The notes under the pieces: generated by a model
The model's database searches: none
The model's input: only the letters and a program-made list of their open reading frames with translations
What the model was told of the DNA's origin: nothing
Made by a program: the position numbers and the translations under genes
Shown: positions 48,323-58,020 of the stretch, in pieces
Numbering within the stretch: the first letter of the stretch is position 1
How the letters are laid out: each line of letters starts with the position of its first letter
DNA from: Nannobrachium achirus
Taxonomy: Eukaryota > Chordata > Actinopteri > Myctophiformes > Myctophidae
Length of the DNA stretch: 64,000 bases
Reading direction: 5' to 3'
Assembly (NCBI GenBank): GCA_963921795.1
Contig: OY997659.1
Span: 49,776,475 to 49,840,474, forward strand

Positions 48323-48372
48323 GTTGCTTAGCAACACGTGTGCCCCTCCATATTTGGGCAAGAGTGATGTCA
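48323..48372 (-). promoter_or_regulatory. Putative zinc-finger gene promoter: X-box, E-box, CArG, CRE-like
   Basis: Upstream of the start codon lie a perfect palindrome GTTGCTTAGCAAC (48323-48335, RFX X-box type), an overlapping E-box CACGTG (48335-48340), CCATATTTGG (48348-48357, a CArG box) and TGATGTCA (48365-48372, one mismatch from a CRE). Site spacing of 59-108 bp from the ATG fits a core promoter. No TATA box is evident. Factor identities are from consensus only. Confidence 0.5.
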
Positions 48373-48549
48373 TCAATATAACATCATCACCGTGACGGCA
48401 GAGATCCACATGGAAGCCACACCTTGTCTTTGGTTGCCATTTTTGGAATCCATTATTTTGGTAATTATTTAGACAGAGCAACCGTTCACTTAGGCTTTAT
48501 TTTGTAGGAAGCCACGATCGTGTCTGTGTTGTGGAAATTGACGATTTCA

Positions 48550-48686
48550 ACTTGCGACAGGCATTTCCCCTATCGAGTGAAAGATTAGCTATTTCTAGAA
48601 GAAGTACAAATTTTAAGGTGTTTTTAATTTTACATGGTAGTTATAGAGGACAATTATAATGTATTAAGACATATTTGTCGTACTAG
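48550..48686 (+). repeat. 137-bp dispersed repeat (pair with 62640)
   Basis: ACTTGCGACAGGCATTTCCC through ATTTGTCGTACTAG recurs at 62640-62776 with about ten substitutions. Its nature is unknown. Confidence 0.85.
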
Positions 48687-48840
48687 AAGTTCGGCCGCGG
48701 CCAAGCGTCTAGTCGGCGCCCTGGCCAACTCGGGAACAATGTAAATAGGGAATGAATGCCCCGCCCTTTAATGCAAACCCCATTATACCTGTTGTCATAG
48801 GATCTGTTTTAACCATCTGTTTGCGTGTGTCCATTTATGC

Positions 48841-49058
48841 CCATATATGGAGATCTATGTAGGACCTGTTTTGACCATCTGTTTGCCTGTGTCCATTTAT
48901 GCCCATATATGGAGTTATCTGTCTGTCTGTGTCCATTTTATGCCCATATATGGAAATCTCTGTAGGACCCGTATTGACCATCTGTTTGCCTGTGTCCATT
49001 TATGCTCATATATGGAGATATCTGTATCTGTCTCCATCCATTTTATGCCCATATATGG
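48841..49058. promoter_or_regulatory. CArG-box tandem repeat, right of zinc-finger gene
   Basis: Perfect CCATATATGG at 48841, 48903, 48944 and 49049, plus TCATATATGG near 49003, within 40-60-bp repeat units (CTGTGTCCATTTATGCCC, ATATATGGAGATCTCTGTA). The text GTAAATAGGGAATGAATGCC (about 48740) is an inverted copy of that at about 45100-45125, so the two arrays belong to one repeat in opposite orientation. Confidence 0.55.
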
Positions 49059-49265
49059 AGATCTCTGTATCTGTTTGTCTGTGTCCCTTTATGCCCATTT
49101 TGGAGATCTCTGTATCTGCCAGTTCCCCCTTTAATGCAAACCCCATTATACCTTTTTCGCGCCGGTACGGGAAAACCGTGCGCCGTGTTGGGACGAAGCC
49201 GGGAACGGCACTCCGCGCCGCGGCGGGGAACACGCGTTCCGAATCTGAAGTCGGTGGGACGAACG

Positions 49266-50351
49266 TAGGGTTGCCAACTCCCAGAGTTTCAAATACGGGA
49301 CACTTTCTAAGGAGACATGCGCCGCCGAAGGCGGCGCCGAAAAATCGGATATCTTCGGTTATAAAGTTGGCTAAAACGGGTATTTTCCTATATTAAATCA
49401 TATTTTTCCTTTCACAATATTAATTCGGGTGTCTTTGGGGCGAAAAATCGGATATTTTTGGTTATAAATTGGCTAAAACGGGTATTTTCCTCTATTAAAT
49501 CATATTTTTCCTTTCACAATATTAATTCGGGTGTCTTTGGGCCAGCTAACCTATTACCTTAAAATCATGTAGTGTAGTCCTATATTGTATTTCTCTCAAT
49601 TTTCCAAAACATATCGCCTAGGTCTACCTGGTCCTAATGTGCCCACTCTCTGGTTACCCAACACTAGTTTAATCATATTGGCATACAGCAATAACCATTA
49701 GGTTTTAAAAACAAAATCAACGCATGCTTATTTCACATACCAGCCGGTCTGGGGTCGCTTTAGTTGGCAGACAAGATTACTGTAGTGTTCCCAGGAATAC
49801 AATATCCATGGCTTATTTTCTGTTGCTTGCCTGCTTTTTCACCTTTTTGTTTAGCCTATCACCTATCATAGATTCATGTCTAATATGTTTGTACACAATC
49901 TTCTGGCACACGTTTTTTTTTAAGACATTAAACAATGTTCTGAGCCGAGCACTGTCGTATGGTCGCTCGCACGCACTCGTATCGTCTCTCGCAGGCAACT
50001 TGTGGAGTGAACCTACAGCCCATGCTTGGGAAGGGAGTGTGTAGGGGGCGGAGACTGTGTCTTAGCAACACTGTGTTAATAAGCCAATCAGCTGCTTACA
50101 AACAGCGCAGCGCCTCTCACAGCAATGGGATGCAGCACTTGTCGTCTCAGAGGAGAGCAGAGTGGAAGTGGAAGCTCTCTGACAGGCAGAATCGCTGTCA
50201 TTTCTCAATTAAATCATCCCGTCATTCATATTTATCCCCCAACCTTAAAATACGGGACAAAGAGCGTCCCGTTTCAGTTCAATACGGGACACGTCTTTTA
50301 GTTTCCAAAAAAGGGACGATCCCGTATTTTACGGGACGGTTGGTAACCCTA
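49266..50351. mobile_element. 1.1-kb hAT element H
   Basis: Ends TAGGGTTGCCAACTCCC and GACGGTTGGTAACCCTA, flanked by the perfect duplication GACGAACG (49258-49265 and 50352-50359). Contains a 103-105-bp tandem pair (about 49336-49541: CGAAAAATCGGATAT, GGCTAAAACGGGTATTTTCC). No transposase frame. Related text on the opposite strand appears at 63505-63650. Confidence 0.93.
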
Positions 50352-50383
50352 GACGAACGGAAAATTACAAAATTACAGAAACT

Positions 50384-50508
<125 letters not shown>

Positions 50509-51332
50509 CCATATGTGTGGCCGCATTATTATGCATAATAAAGGCGCTAGCCCAACCCTACCCTCCCCTGCCCCTTCTTTGTAAATACTTACTTTTTGTT
50601 TAGACTTACTGTTTTCTTTTTTTGTTCTCTCATTTTTGTCTTTACATATCTACTGCATAGTACTGTGTTCTATTTGTCTGTCATTCAATGTTATGAGATA
50701 CTTAAATGGTTTCCTGTGGAAATAAGCTTAGTCTTTTCACGGATCTCCTTTTAGTATACCTTGTAACCCTAACCCTAACCCTAACCCTAACCCATCAGTA
50801 TTCGAACAGAAATGACTCGGTCTTTTCTAGTGACGCAGTCTGACGAATCGGATTGATACGATTAACCAGCTAGAGGCAGATCAAGTCAGTATAGGCCTAA
50901 CTGGTTTTAAATAGCAGTCTGGATATATTTTTGGGTTAATTGCCAAGCCCTGCGAGACGCTATAAGGGACGGCGCAGATGGACAGTGGAGGTGTGATGGC
51001 TTCTCTCCCAAAACATTTTCTAGGGAGGATGGGATTGATTGCACCGCTTTCTTTCCACATTGCAATTTTCCCGTATTATACACCCCCCCTCAACCCCCCC
51101 AATGCCCCCCCCCCCGGATGAGATAAGGTCCAGCAATACCGAGCGAGCTCTCCTTCAGAAAAAAGAGGAGGGAGAGAAAAAAAAAAAGGCAACTACACAT
51201 TTTCTTTCAGACAAGAGCCCACAGGGAATGGCTGTAGATATAGATCCAATCTAGTGGTGTACCCATCACAGACCCCCCCCCCCCCCCCTCCAAACCCCAC
51301 TCCACTATAGAACCTAAAGCTAATGTCCTAGG
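50509..51332. other. No gene; short interstitial telomeric repeat
   Basis: Five TAACCC units at 50764-50793 are the only notable feature. C tracts near 51100 and 51272. No supported gene. Confidence 0.55.
50764..50793. repeat. Interstitial telomeric repeat (TAACCC)5
   Basis: Five perfect copies of the vertebrate telomere hexamer complement. Confidence 0.95.
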
Positions 51333-51340
51333 ACCATGAT

Positions 51341-51925
51341 CAGGGGTGTCGCACCAAATTCTGGGCCCTGGGTACAAGGATTCACTGGGTTCTTTTGTGC
51401 TTTAACTATTGAAAAATAGCAGATATACAAGCTTGCAGCGCGACACCAAGTGCCGCGCTGCGAGCTTGTCGATCTGCTATTTTTGAAAAGTCGTAAAAGT
51501 TTGTGCAAGTCTTTGAATGTTTAAAATCCTTCAAAGTTTCTGTGTCAGTGGTGTTCAAACTTTTTCATGTGGAAGGACCCCCAAATGATATGTATTTGGC
51601 CCCCAAAGGACCCCCAAATGATATGTATTTGGCCACGGACCCCCATCTCAAAATATTTAGTTCCAGGGACCTCCGAGAAGCAAAATTTGAGTTACAAATG
51701 TTCGCTTGAAAAAATACATATATTCTATATAAGACTTGCACACATTTTCACGACTTTTCAAAAATAGCAGATCTACAAGCTCGCAGCGCGGCACTCGGTG
51801 CCGCGCTGTGAGTTTGTATATCTGCTATTTTTCAATAGCTAAAATAATTCCAGGCCCCTCCACCTTGGGCCCTAGTAACTCAGTCCCACTTTCCCCCCCA
51901 CTTTCCCCCCCTTGTGACGCCCCTG
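51341..51925 (-). mobile_element. Family A hAT element, full length with both cassettes
   Basis: Starts CAGGGGTGTCGCACC, ends TTGTGACGCCCCTG, flanked by the perfect duplication ACCATGAT (51333-51340 and 51926-51933). Cassettes at 51419-51480 and 51766-51831. A short segment (ATGATATGTATTTGGCC) is duplicated in the middle. Confidence 0.95.
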
Positions 51926-52172
51926 ACCATGATGCTTCGGCCAATGTCAAGAGTCCCCCCCCCGGCGTATCGAAGCCTCATCTCGGCAAACTTTAGGATG
52001 CTGCACTTCGGTGGACAAAGTAGGCCACTCAGCCCCTATATACTTGAGTCAAAGTGTACTGTCGACACTCCCGGTCCAAATATAACTCAACCACAAGTGA
52101 AAGTTGCTCTGTCTAATTTTGACTTGAGCTAAAGTACCGGGGTACTTGCTTATAAAAACACCTACGCATTAA

Positions 52173-53091
52173 AGGACAACTTTGTTTTTTTACAACAAGG
52201 GTTCATATTTTAGATTGTATTTAGAGAAAAGAAAAAGTGAGTGTTAAAATGTTTTCATTTGCTTTGTTCTTTTGTTTTATCGCGTTTACCGTGCTAAAAT
52301 GTGGGGCATGCGTACGCATGGGGGCATGCGTACAAGTGGCTAAATATGTCTTTTTAGATACAATAAGCCAGCAGTTTCTTTATTGCTATTTACAGTAACA
52401 CTTCTAGCCCCCATAAGTCACATCCAACCATGAAAGGTTGTGGTGTATCTTGGGAATGGGCTTATTCTGTGTAAAATGACATATTTAGCCACTTGTACGC
52501 ATGCCCCCAACCACTGAAATAATAATCTCTAAAACAACAGAAAGAAGTAAATGAAATCATTTTAACACTCACCTTTTGTATTCTTTAACTCTTATACTGC
52601 TTTGGACGTTCCTGTTCGCCCCAATTCTCAAGAGACCTCCGCGCCAATACGGCGCTCGTTCGCGTTACGTTCGTTCGTTCGTTTACCTTGTTGAAGCTGA
52701 TGAGGGGTCGCGCCGCCGTGTACTGTAAACACATTTTCCGCGGTGATGGTGTAAAAAATCCATTATGCGTTAACATCAACGGAGACCAATTCACTTCCTT
52801 GTTGATTTCCTCTGGCCAGTGACTGGTCTGAATGTACGGCAACACATAACAGGCAAATTCACATTCATTCTCGCATGACGCCGCCCTCTGCTGCCTGGCA
52901 GACCAAAGTGCACTATTGCACAATCAAAAAATAAATAAATAAATAAATGTCTGTCTATCTACTATAACGTCGCAAAGGTAAGTCGCTTTTTGATGGCACC
53001 AGACCCAATAAATAAATAAATAATCTGGCAGTAGGAGAGTTAATTACAATCTAAAATATGAACCCTTGTTGTAAAAAACTAAAGTTGTCCT
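52173..53091. mobile_element. TTAA-flanked transposon K (copy 2)
   Basis: Inverted ends AGGACAACTTTGTTTTTTTA and AAACTAAAGTTGTCCT between TTAA sites (52169-52172 and 53092-53095). Subterminal ACAAGGGTTCATATTTTAGA is also inverted. The interior has ATGCGTAC and (AAAT)n words and no transposase. piggyBac or Kolobok are possible. Confidence 0.85.
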
Positions 53092-53148
53092 TTAACAGCA
53101 AGTTAGAAAGCAAGTACAGCATGAAAGGGATGAAAGTAAATAAAACAC

Positions 53149-55423
53149 TGTTAGGGGCCCTGGGGCTCCGGCCCGGGACCCCAAGAAAGTGGCACCCAGG
53201 CCCTTCAAGCCGTACCAGCATGACAACCGCCACAAGGACCGTCAGCACCAGGAGAAGCGCAGAGGGTCTGTGGGATCAGAGAGACAGCCATCTCCAACTC
53301 CTGCTGTTGCTGACAAGGCTGACCGCCAAGCCATGCCGCCACCTCCATCTCCACCAGTTGCCCAGGTGCCCGTGGGCATGCCACAACTTGCATATTATCC
53401 GATGCAAGCAATACAACCCCTATATCCAAACCCAGGCTGCCCCCAGCCAGCTCCAGCCCCAGCTCCCACTCCACCTGTGACCTCTGCCCCCCAGGAGGGC
53501 AAGAGTGGGAAGCGAAAGGAGAAACGACACTACACTTCTCGCCGCTAGAAGAAGAAGCCAAGTAAAGTTATGTCCTGATATAATCCTTATATGTTAGTGT
53601 GGAAAAAGGGCATAAATATATATTGAAATACTTGGTTTAGTAGTATAAAATGCATATATACATTGTTGTTTGTGTAGAAAAGTTCTCATCATTTTATAAT
53701 ACATGAGAAGTAGGTTTTTAGTCAAAAGAGCTGCTGTTTTTCTCATATACTGTATGTAATGTGTGTTTGCAACAAACATGGGACATTCTCACAAGCACGA
53801 AAGTATGCCTTGGCACACTGCCAACACAGCTGCATCTACAAGACGCTCTCTGTCTGGGAAACCAACCTGGGACTGAGCGTGAGTGAGACAGGTGCCCGTC
53901 CCTCCCTAACGTTCGGGCCGTGCTGTTATCTCTTATCCGAGATAAGAGATATGACATCCTGGGGGAGAGCGTGTTTCCCAGAGGCTTCTGAAACTAGGGC
54001 GGACACTCCCCAATCTCGAATGAATAGGGGAGCCCTAGCCTCACCTTGACCGTCTCCATTGCGTCAGGCTGTGCATGAGAGGGCATGTACGTGCACAGAT
54101 GCGTGACAACGTGTGTGTGCTAAAATATGTTCTGTGTGTAAATCACGTCACTGTGACTGCAACGGACTACTGTTTAAAAGAGAATGCTCCGTGTCTATTG
54201 TTCAGTGTTGTTTTTTAGTTGAGTTGTTGCAGCTATCCCCGGCCCGTTAGGGGTCGGGGATGGACCTGTTTGTACTTAGTGCAATTTCTGCACCACTTGT
54301 TCCTGTACTTAGAGAGAGTTTGACTCTGTTTAGTTGAGTACTTATATAGTACTTCTTTTGTTAATTTTCATCGCCAATTTCTGTATTGGTGAGCTTATAA
54401 TTTGTAACTGTTTTTATTTCACTAAAGCTTTTTTATTCACTTTTGCTTGGTGTCTGTCTGAATTCTTTTCAAGAGTTAACAACTTTTTAAAGGTTTGACT
54501 TTCTCTCCTTCCCTACGGGGAAGGCTGCACTCATGGGAGGAAGGTTTTGAACACCTTCAGGCACTCGAAACCATCTCCTGGCTGTGGGACTGATTGAGAC
54601 TTTTGGTAAGATTCAACAAGAGTATTAGGTTAAAAGTCTTTTCACCCTATCAGAAGCCAACTCAGCGCGTGCTGAGCTGGTGGGCGAGCTTGACAGATAA
54701 AGCACAAATCTCCAAAACCCCTAACCGGATGAACTGATGTTCACTCTGGACGGTTTGTGCTAATAAGTTGAGCTGCGTCTCTCCCGAGCCTTTTGGCGAG
54801 AGAAGCTACAAGTTCAGACTCACACTTTACACTGTCTTTGTGGTTTTGCATTCTCCATTCAGACCTAAGGTCTACATTTCTAAAGTAAGGTGCATAGCCT
54901 GGTCTCTAAAATAAATAGTCGCTGTAGAAAGTAATAATATTCACCAGTTAAAGAGGGTCTCATTGATAGCTCAGCTTTCATTCAGAGAAGTGTATTTATA
55001 TTAGTGTTAAATAAGTATATGTAATGTAAATATGTAAATATGTATATGTATATGTGTAATAGTAGGTTTACACAAACAAGGAAGGTTATTAAACCTGTTT
55101 GTGAACTTACATAGGTTTACACAAATGGGAAACTATTTGTGAACTTAGTACACCTACATAGGTTTACACAAATGGGAAACTGTTTGTGAACTTAATACAC
55201 TTAATGGGTTTACACAAATGGGAAACTGTTTGTGAACTTAATACACTTAATGGGTTTACACAAATGAGAAATTGTTTGTGAACTTAAAGGTGTAGTGTAG
55301 TGACAGTGTTTCATTTTAAAAAGATCCGGTAACTTCTTGGGCTTAGGACCTGGGAAGGGTTCCGGGCGGCGTGAGGAGTACTTTAAAAGGTGGAAGAGTA
55401 CTCAGTAACTCAAGCTCATTACA
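53149..55423 (+). repeat. 5' LTR
   Basis: Starts TGTTAGGGGCCCTGG, ends CAAGCTCATTACA. The first 400 bp encode the C-terminal part of the element's ORF. TATA-like TTTAAAAG at 54173-54180, polyadenylation signal AATAAA at 54910-54915, a GATA-type inverted repeat at 53927-53951, and five 46-49-bp units at 55066-55288. If the TATA-like site is used, U3 is about 1.05 kb and R is unusually long. Confidence 0.93.
55066..55288 (+). repeat. 46-bp tandem repeats in LTR (U5 side)
   Basis: Five units starting at 55066, 55115, 55162, 55208 and 55254, each GTTTACACAAATGGGAAACT then TTTGTGAACTTAATACAC. Each is an imperfect palindrome (GTTTACACAAA against TTTGTGAAC). The same array is in the 3' LTR at 59538-59760. 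Confidence 0.95.
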
Positions 55424-55441
55424 TGGCGTCCCTGGGTGGAC
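55424..55441 (+). other. Primer-binding-site-like sequence
   Basis: TGGCGTCCCTGGGTGGAC directly abuts the LTR end; the TGG start fits pairing to a tRNA CCA end. I could not match it to a specific tRNA; it shares only TGGCG with the lysine tRNA sites. It can also pair with GTGTCCACTGCCA about 50 nt downstream. Confidence 0.7.
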
Positions 55442-55758
55442 ATTGATTGATTATTGATTATTGATTAGTAATTGATTAATTAAATTCGTGTCCACTGCCA
55501 CATAAAGAATAGCCGAGAGACCCTTGGAATATAGTTATTTACTACGGAAGTAAAGGATAGTTAATATTATCAAGGCTTAAGTGTTTTTATTCACAAAACT
55601 CCCCAGAGCGTCGGAGATTTTGAACAGAGTGAAGTGGAGGTCTGTGAGCGCAGCAGACGGCCAGTAATCGGTATCTCCATCAGGAACTAGATAAACTAGC
55701 AGTTGAGAACATCTAATAATATTATAACGACTTTGCGACCAACCTAAGTTATTTGGGC

Positions 55759-55857
55759 ATGGACTCCGCCAATCCCACCGCCGCAGACAACGCTCCCTCG
55801 GGAGCGGTCGGCGGGGCGAGCCCACATCGGCTCAGCTTAGGTTGGAGAACTCGGTAA
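55759..55857 (+). CDS. Short ORF in LTR-element leader (32 aa)
   Basis: The ATG at 55759 begins MDSANPTAADNAPSGAVGG and ends at TAA 55855-55857. Its position after the PBS suits the first codons of a lost gag, but it is too short to recognise. It may simply be a leader uORF. Confidence 0.3.
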   Translation: MDSANPTAADNAPSGAVGGASPHRLSLGWRTR

Positions 55858-55885
55858 TAGTACATATTGACCAAGTTCGCAAGAC

Positions 55886-55894
55886 CAGGTGAGC
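55886..55894 (+). other. Consensus splice donor in LTR-element leader
   Basis: CCAG/GTGAGC is a full-strength 5' splice site with GT at 55889-55890. An LTR-driven transcript could splice from here toward the ORF region. A weak acceptor-like TTTCTTTGTGGAG lies at 56749-56761. Splicing is inferred. Confidence 0.45.
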
Positions 55895-56256
55895 ACTGAG
55901 AAATGGCCGAAGCTTCGGGTTGTAAACCCCTAGTTAGGAATGGAGAGGTTACGCCAGGCATGGGGCAGGTAACTGTTGGTTCTCGTAAGGAGATGCCCTT
56001 TGCCTTGGAGTTGCCAGACATGAAGTGTTGATCTGTGTAGCGCCAGGACGGTCCCCTCCAACTGGGGACAGTGGAGTTGGAAAGAGTGCCAGCGCCTGGT
56101 TAGGCGTATCCTATGGTGTGGTGAAGTTGGCCAGGGAAGGCTTCATGCAAGCCTCTCATTCGCCCTGGTGGCGAGGCCTTTACCTTTGGCCCCAAGGAGG
56201 GGCCCAGGGGATGTTGAGCATTGGTTTGCCCGCGGTGCTACGTCCTGTATGGACTG

Positions 56257-56640
56257 CATCGTCCTGGCAGCCTATCCTGTTATGGCCGCTGAAGCTGTGG
56301 TCAGATGTTCTTGCTCATGGTTGGGCATTGCCCTGGCCGAATGCAAATGCCAGAGGGGGTGTTAGGGGTCCTGACTGTGACCCCAAGAATATGGCCCCCC
56401 TGTCCTTTTAATCCATATGCACTATTTGTACTGCATAGAGAGAGAAATACATGCTTTTGCACACTGCTGACAAAGCTGATCTGTGTTCATGCATCCAGCT
56501 AGACAAGGTGGCCTTGAACTAGGGTGACACCTCAACACAGCTGGCCGGCACTAATGAGCTCTTATCTCTTATCTCTCAACGGGAGATATATTTCCCGTGG
56601 GAAGAGAGAGGAGGAACCCGGAGGGAGGGGCACCCCCTCC
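56257..56640 (+). pseudogene. Decayed copy of ORF end, PPT and U3 inside the element
   Basis: CCAGAGGGGGTGTTAGGGGT (56350-56369) mirrors the intact junction CCAAAGGGGGTGTTAGGGG at 57611-57629. It is followed by ACCCCAAGAATATGGC, matching the intact ACCCCAAGAAAGTGGC. Translation gives ARGGVRGPDCDPKNMAP against the intact AKGGVRGPGAPARDPKKVAP. Further on, TGCACACTGCTGACAAAGCT resembles GGCACACTGCCAACACAGCT of U3, and CTTATCTCTTATC is shared. This looks like a relic of an earlier 3' end, now used as leader and promoter. Confidence 0.72.
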
Positions 56641-56677
56641 CTAGGGAGGAGCTATGGCCTGAGGCTCTGTATATAAG
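56562..56677 (+). promoter_or_regulatory. Putative internal promoter
   Basis: TATA box TATATAAG at 56670-56677 lies 110 bp before the ATG at 56788, with GATA-type words TTATCTCTTATCTCT at 56562-56576 and a GGAGCTCC palindrome just after the TATA box. Initiation would be expected near 56700. A second, short upstream ORF (ATG 56724) ends at 56774. Confidence 0.6.
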
Positions 56678-56787
56678 GAGCTCCTCAGGCAAGCTCTCGT
56701 CACAAACGTCTGCTGACCATCATATGGGACACTTCTCAAACCTTCCTATTTCTTTGTGGAGAATTGGAACCTGACGACGACCTAGAC

Positions 56788-58020
56788 ATGGCCAGCGAAG
56801 GACAAGAGCAGATCATCTCCATTTGCCTGGACGACATGGATGATGACAATCTTCTTGCTAATAACTCTGGAGATACAGGCTGTCCAGGCTGTGTCAGCGG
56901 CTGCCCAGCCTGTCCAGATGAGCACATTATTGATTTGCATAATAGCAAACACCCGGAGAACCAGATCTCTGGATATCTCCCAGAGGAAGATCGGAGTGGT
57001 GCCTCCACCCCGGCTCCAGTGGATCAACCAGCGGAGTCCTCTGTGCCCATTGCGGGTGCTGTCTGGAAGGTGGTGTTTCCCTCACTTCTGGGGGACCTCG
57101 CTGACGATGAAGACTACGAGATGCCCAGGATGCAGCTATATGGCATCAAAGGCAACAAGATCAACGACGATGCCCTGAAGGTTCCTCAAGTTTGGGAGCA
57201 GATCGCGGGCATCAGACGAGGACACCTGTCCAACAGAGAGCCGTTCCTGACACCTACTTGGGAAGACTACGTGTTACTGAAAGGCTACTCCATCAAGAGA
57301 TTGGTGAACTATTCCCGCCTGATAGGAGACAACTGGCGCTCTATCGTGCCTGCATGTGTAACCATCTACAGGGTGATGGTGAGTTCTCTGCGTTACCAGG
57401 CGGGCCAAGTGTGGGCCACCATTGAAACTCAGGGATCAGGGCAGAATCGCTTTGGTTGCCTGGAAGCCATTTTGGGAACTCGCATAGTTCGAGGAAAATG
57501 GGAGAATGGACAAACAGGAATCCGGGATGCCTACCGAGATCCTGCCATATACCCATCTGATGCTGTCGCAGCTGCCATTGAGGCGAAAGCACGAGAGGGG
57601 AGCCAGGGTGCCAAAGGGGGTGTTAGGGGCCCTGGGGCTCCGGCCCGGGACCCCAAGAAAGTGGCACCCAGGCCCTTCAAGCCGTACCAGCATGACAACC
57701 GCCACAAGGACCGTCAGCACCAGGAGAAGCGCAGAGGGTCTGTGGGATCAGAGAGACAGCCATCTCCAACTCCTGCTGTTGCTGACAAGGCTGACCGCCA
57801 AGCCATGCCGCCACCTCCATCTCCACCAGTTGCCCAGGTGCCCGTGGGCATGCCACAACTTGCATATTATCCGATGCAAGCAATACAACCCCTATATCCA
57901 AACCCAGGCTGCCCCCAGCCAGCTCCAGCCCCAGCTCCCACTCCACCTGTGACCTCTGCCCCCCAGGAGGGCAAGAGTGGGAAGCGAAAGGAGAAACGAC
58001 ACTACACTTCTCGCCGCTAG
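56788..58020 (+). CDS. LTR-element ORF, 410 aa, unknown protein
   Basis: Not recognised as Gag, Pol or Env. The frame is open back past 56764, but the first ATG is 56788 (MASEGQEQIIS). Residues 1-60 are acidic, with a cysteine cluster C32-X2-C35-X3-C39-X2-C42 and H46, possibly metal-binding. Residues about 85-270 look like a folded domain (WEQIAGIRRGHL, WEDYVLLKGYSIKRL, IETQGSGQNRFGCLEAI). From about residue 279 the reading frame enters the 3' LTR. This tail is basic (HDNRHKDRQHQEKRRG), then Pro-rich (336-390), and ends in a nuclear-localisation-like KRKEKRHYTSRR. Acidic head plus basic tail suit a nuclear accessory protein such as a transactivator, but a Gag-like role is also possible. It ends TAG at 58018-58020. 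Confidence 0.75.
   Translation: MASEGQEQIISICLDDMDDDNLLANNSGDTGCPGCVSGCPACPDEHIIDLHNSKHPENQISGYLPEEDRSGASTPAPVDQPAESSVPIAGAVWKVVFPSLLGDLADDEDYEMPRMQLYGIKGNKINDDALKVPQVWEQIAGIRRGHLSNREPFLTPTWEDYVLLKGYSIKRLVNYSRLIGDNWRSIVPACVTIYRVMVSSLRYQAGQVWATIETQGSGQNRFGCLEAILGTRIVRGKWENGQTGIRDAYRDPAIYPSDAVAAAIEAKAREGSQGAKGGVRGPGAPARDPKKVAPRPFKPYQHDNRHKDRQHQEKRRGSVGSERQPSPTPAVADKADRQAMPPPPSPPVAQVPVGMPQLAYYPMQAIQPLYPNPGCPQPAPAPAPTPPVTSAPQEGKSGKRKEKRHYTSRR
57613..57620 (+). other. Polypurine tract
   Basis: AAAGGGGG directly precedes the TG of the 3' LTR, as expected for plus-strand priming. It is short, and it is also part of the ORF (KGG codons). Confidence 0.75.

Noticed and set aside
53189-53548. Separate gene in the 5' LTR (119 codons)
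   Set aside because: It is the LTR copy of the C-terminal part of the element ORF, without its own start region.
55577-56021. Minus-strand frames of 82-90 codons in the LTR-element leader
   Set aside because: No recognisable protein; they lie antisense to the leader, the splice donor and the decayed 3'-end copy.
56764-56787. Start of the LTR-element ORF at 56764
   Set aside because: The codon there is TTG; the first in-frame ATG is 56788. A spliced start further upstream remains possible.
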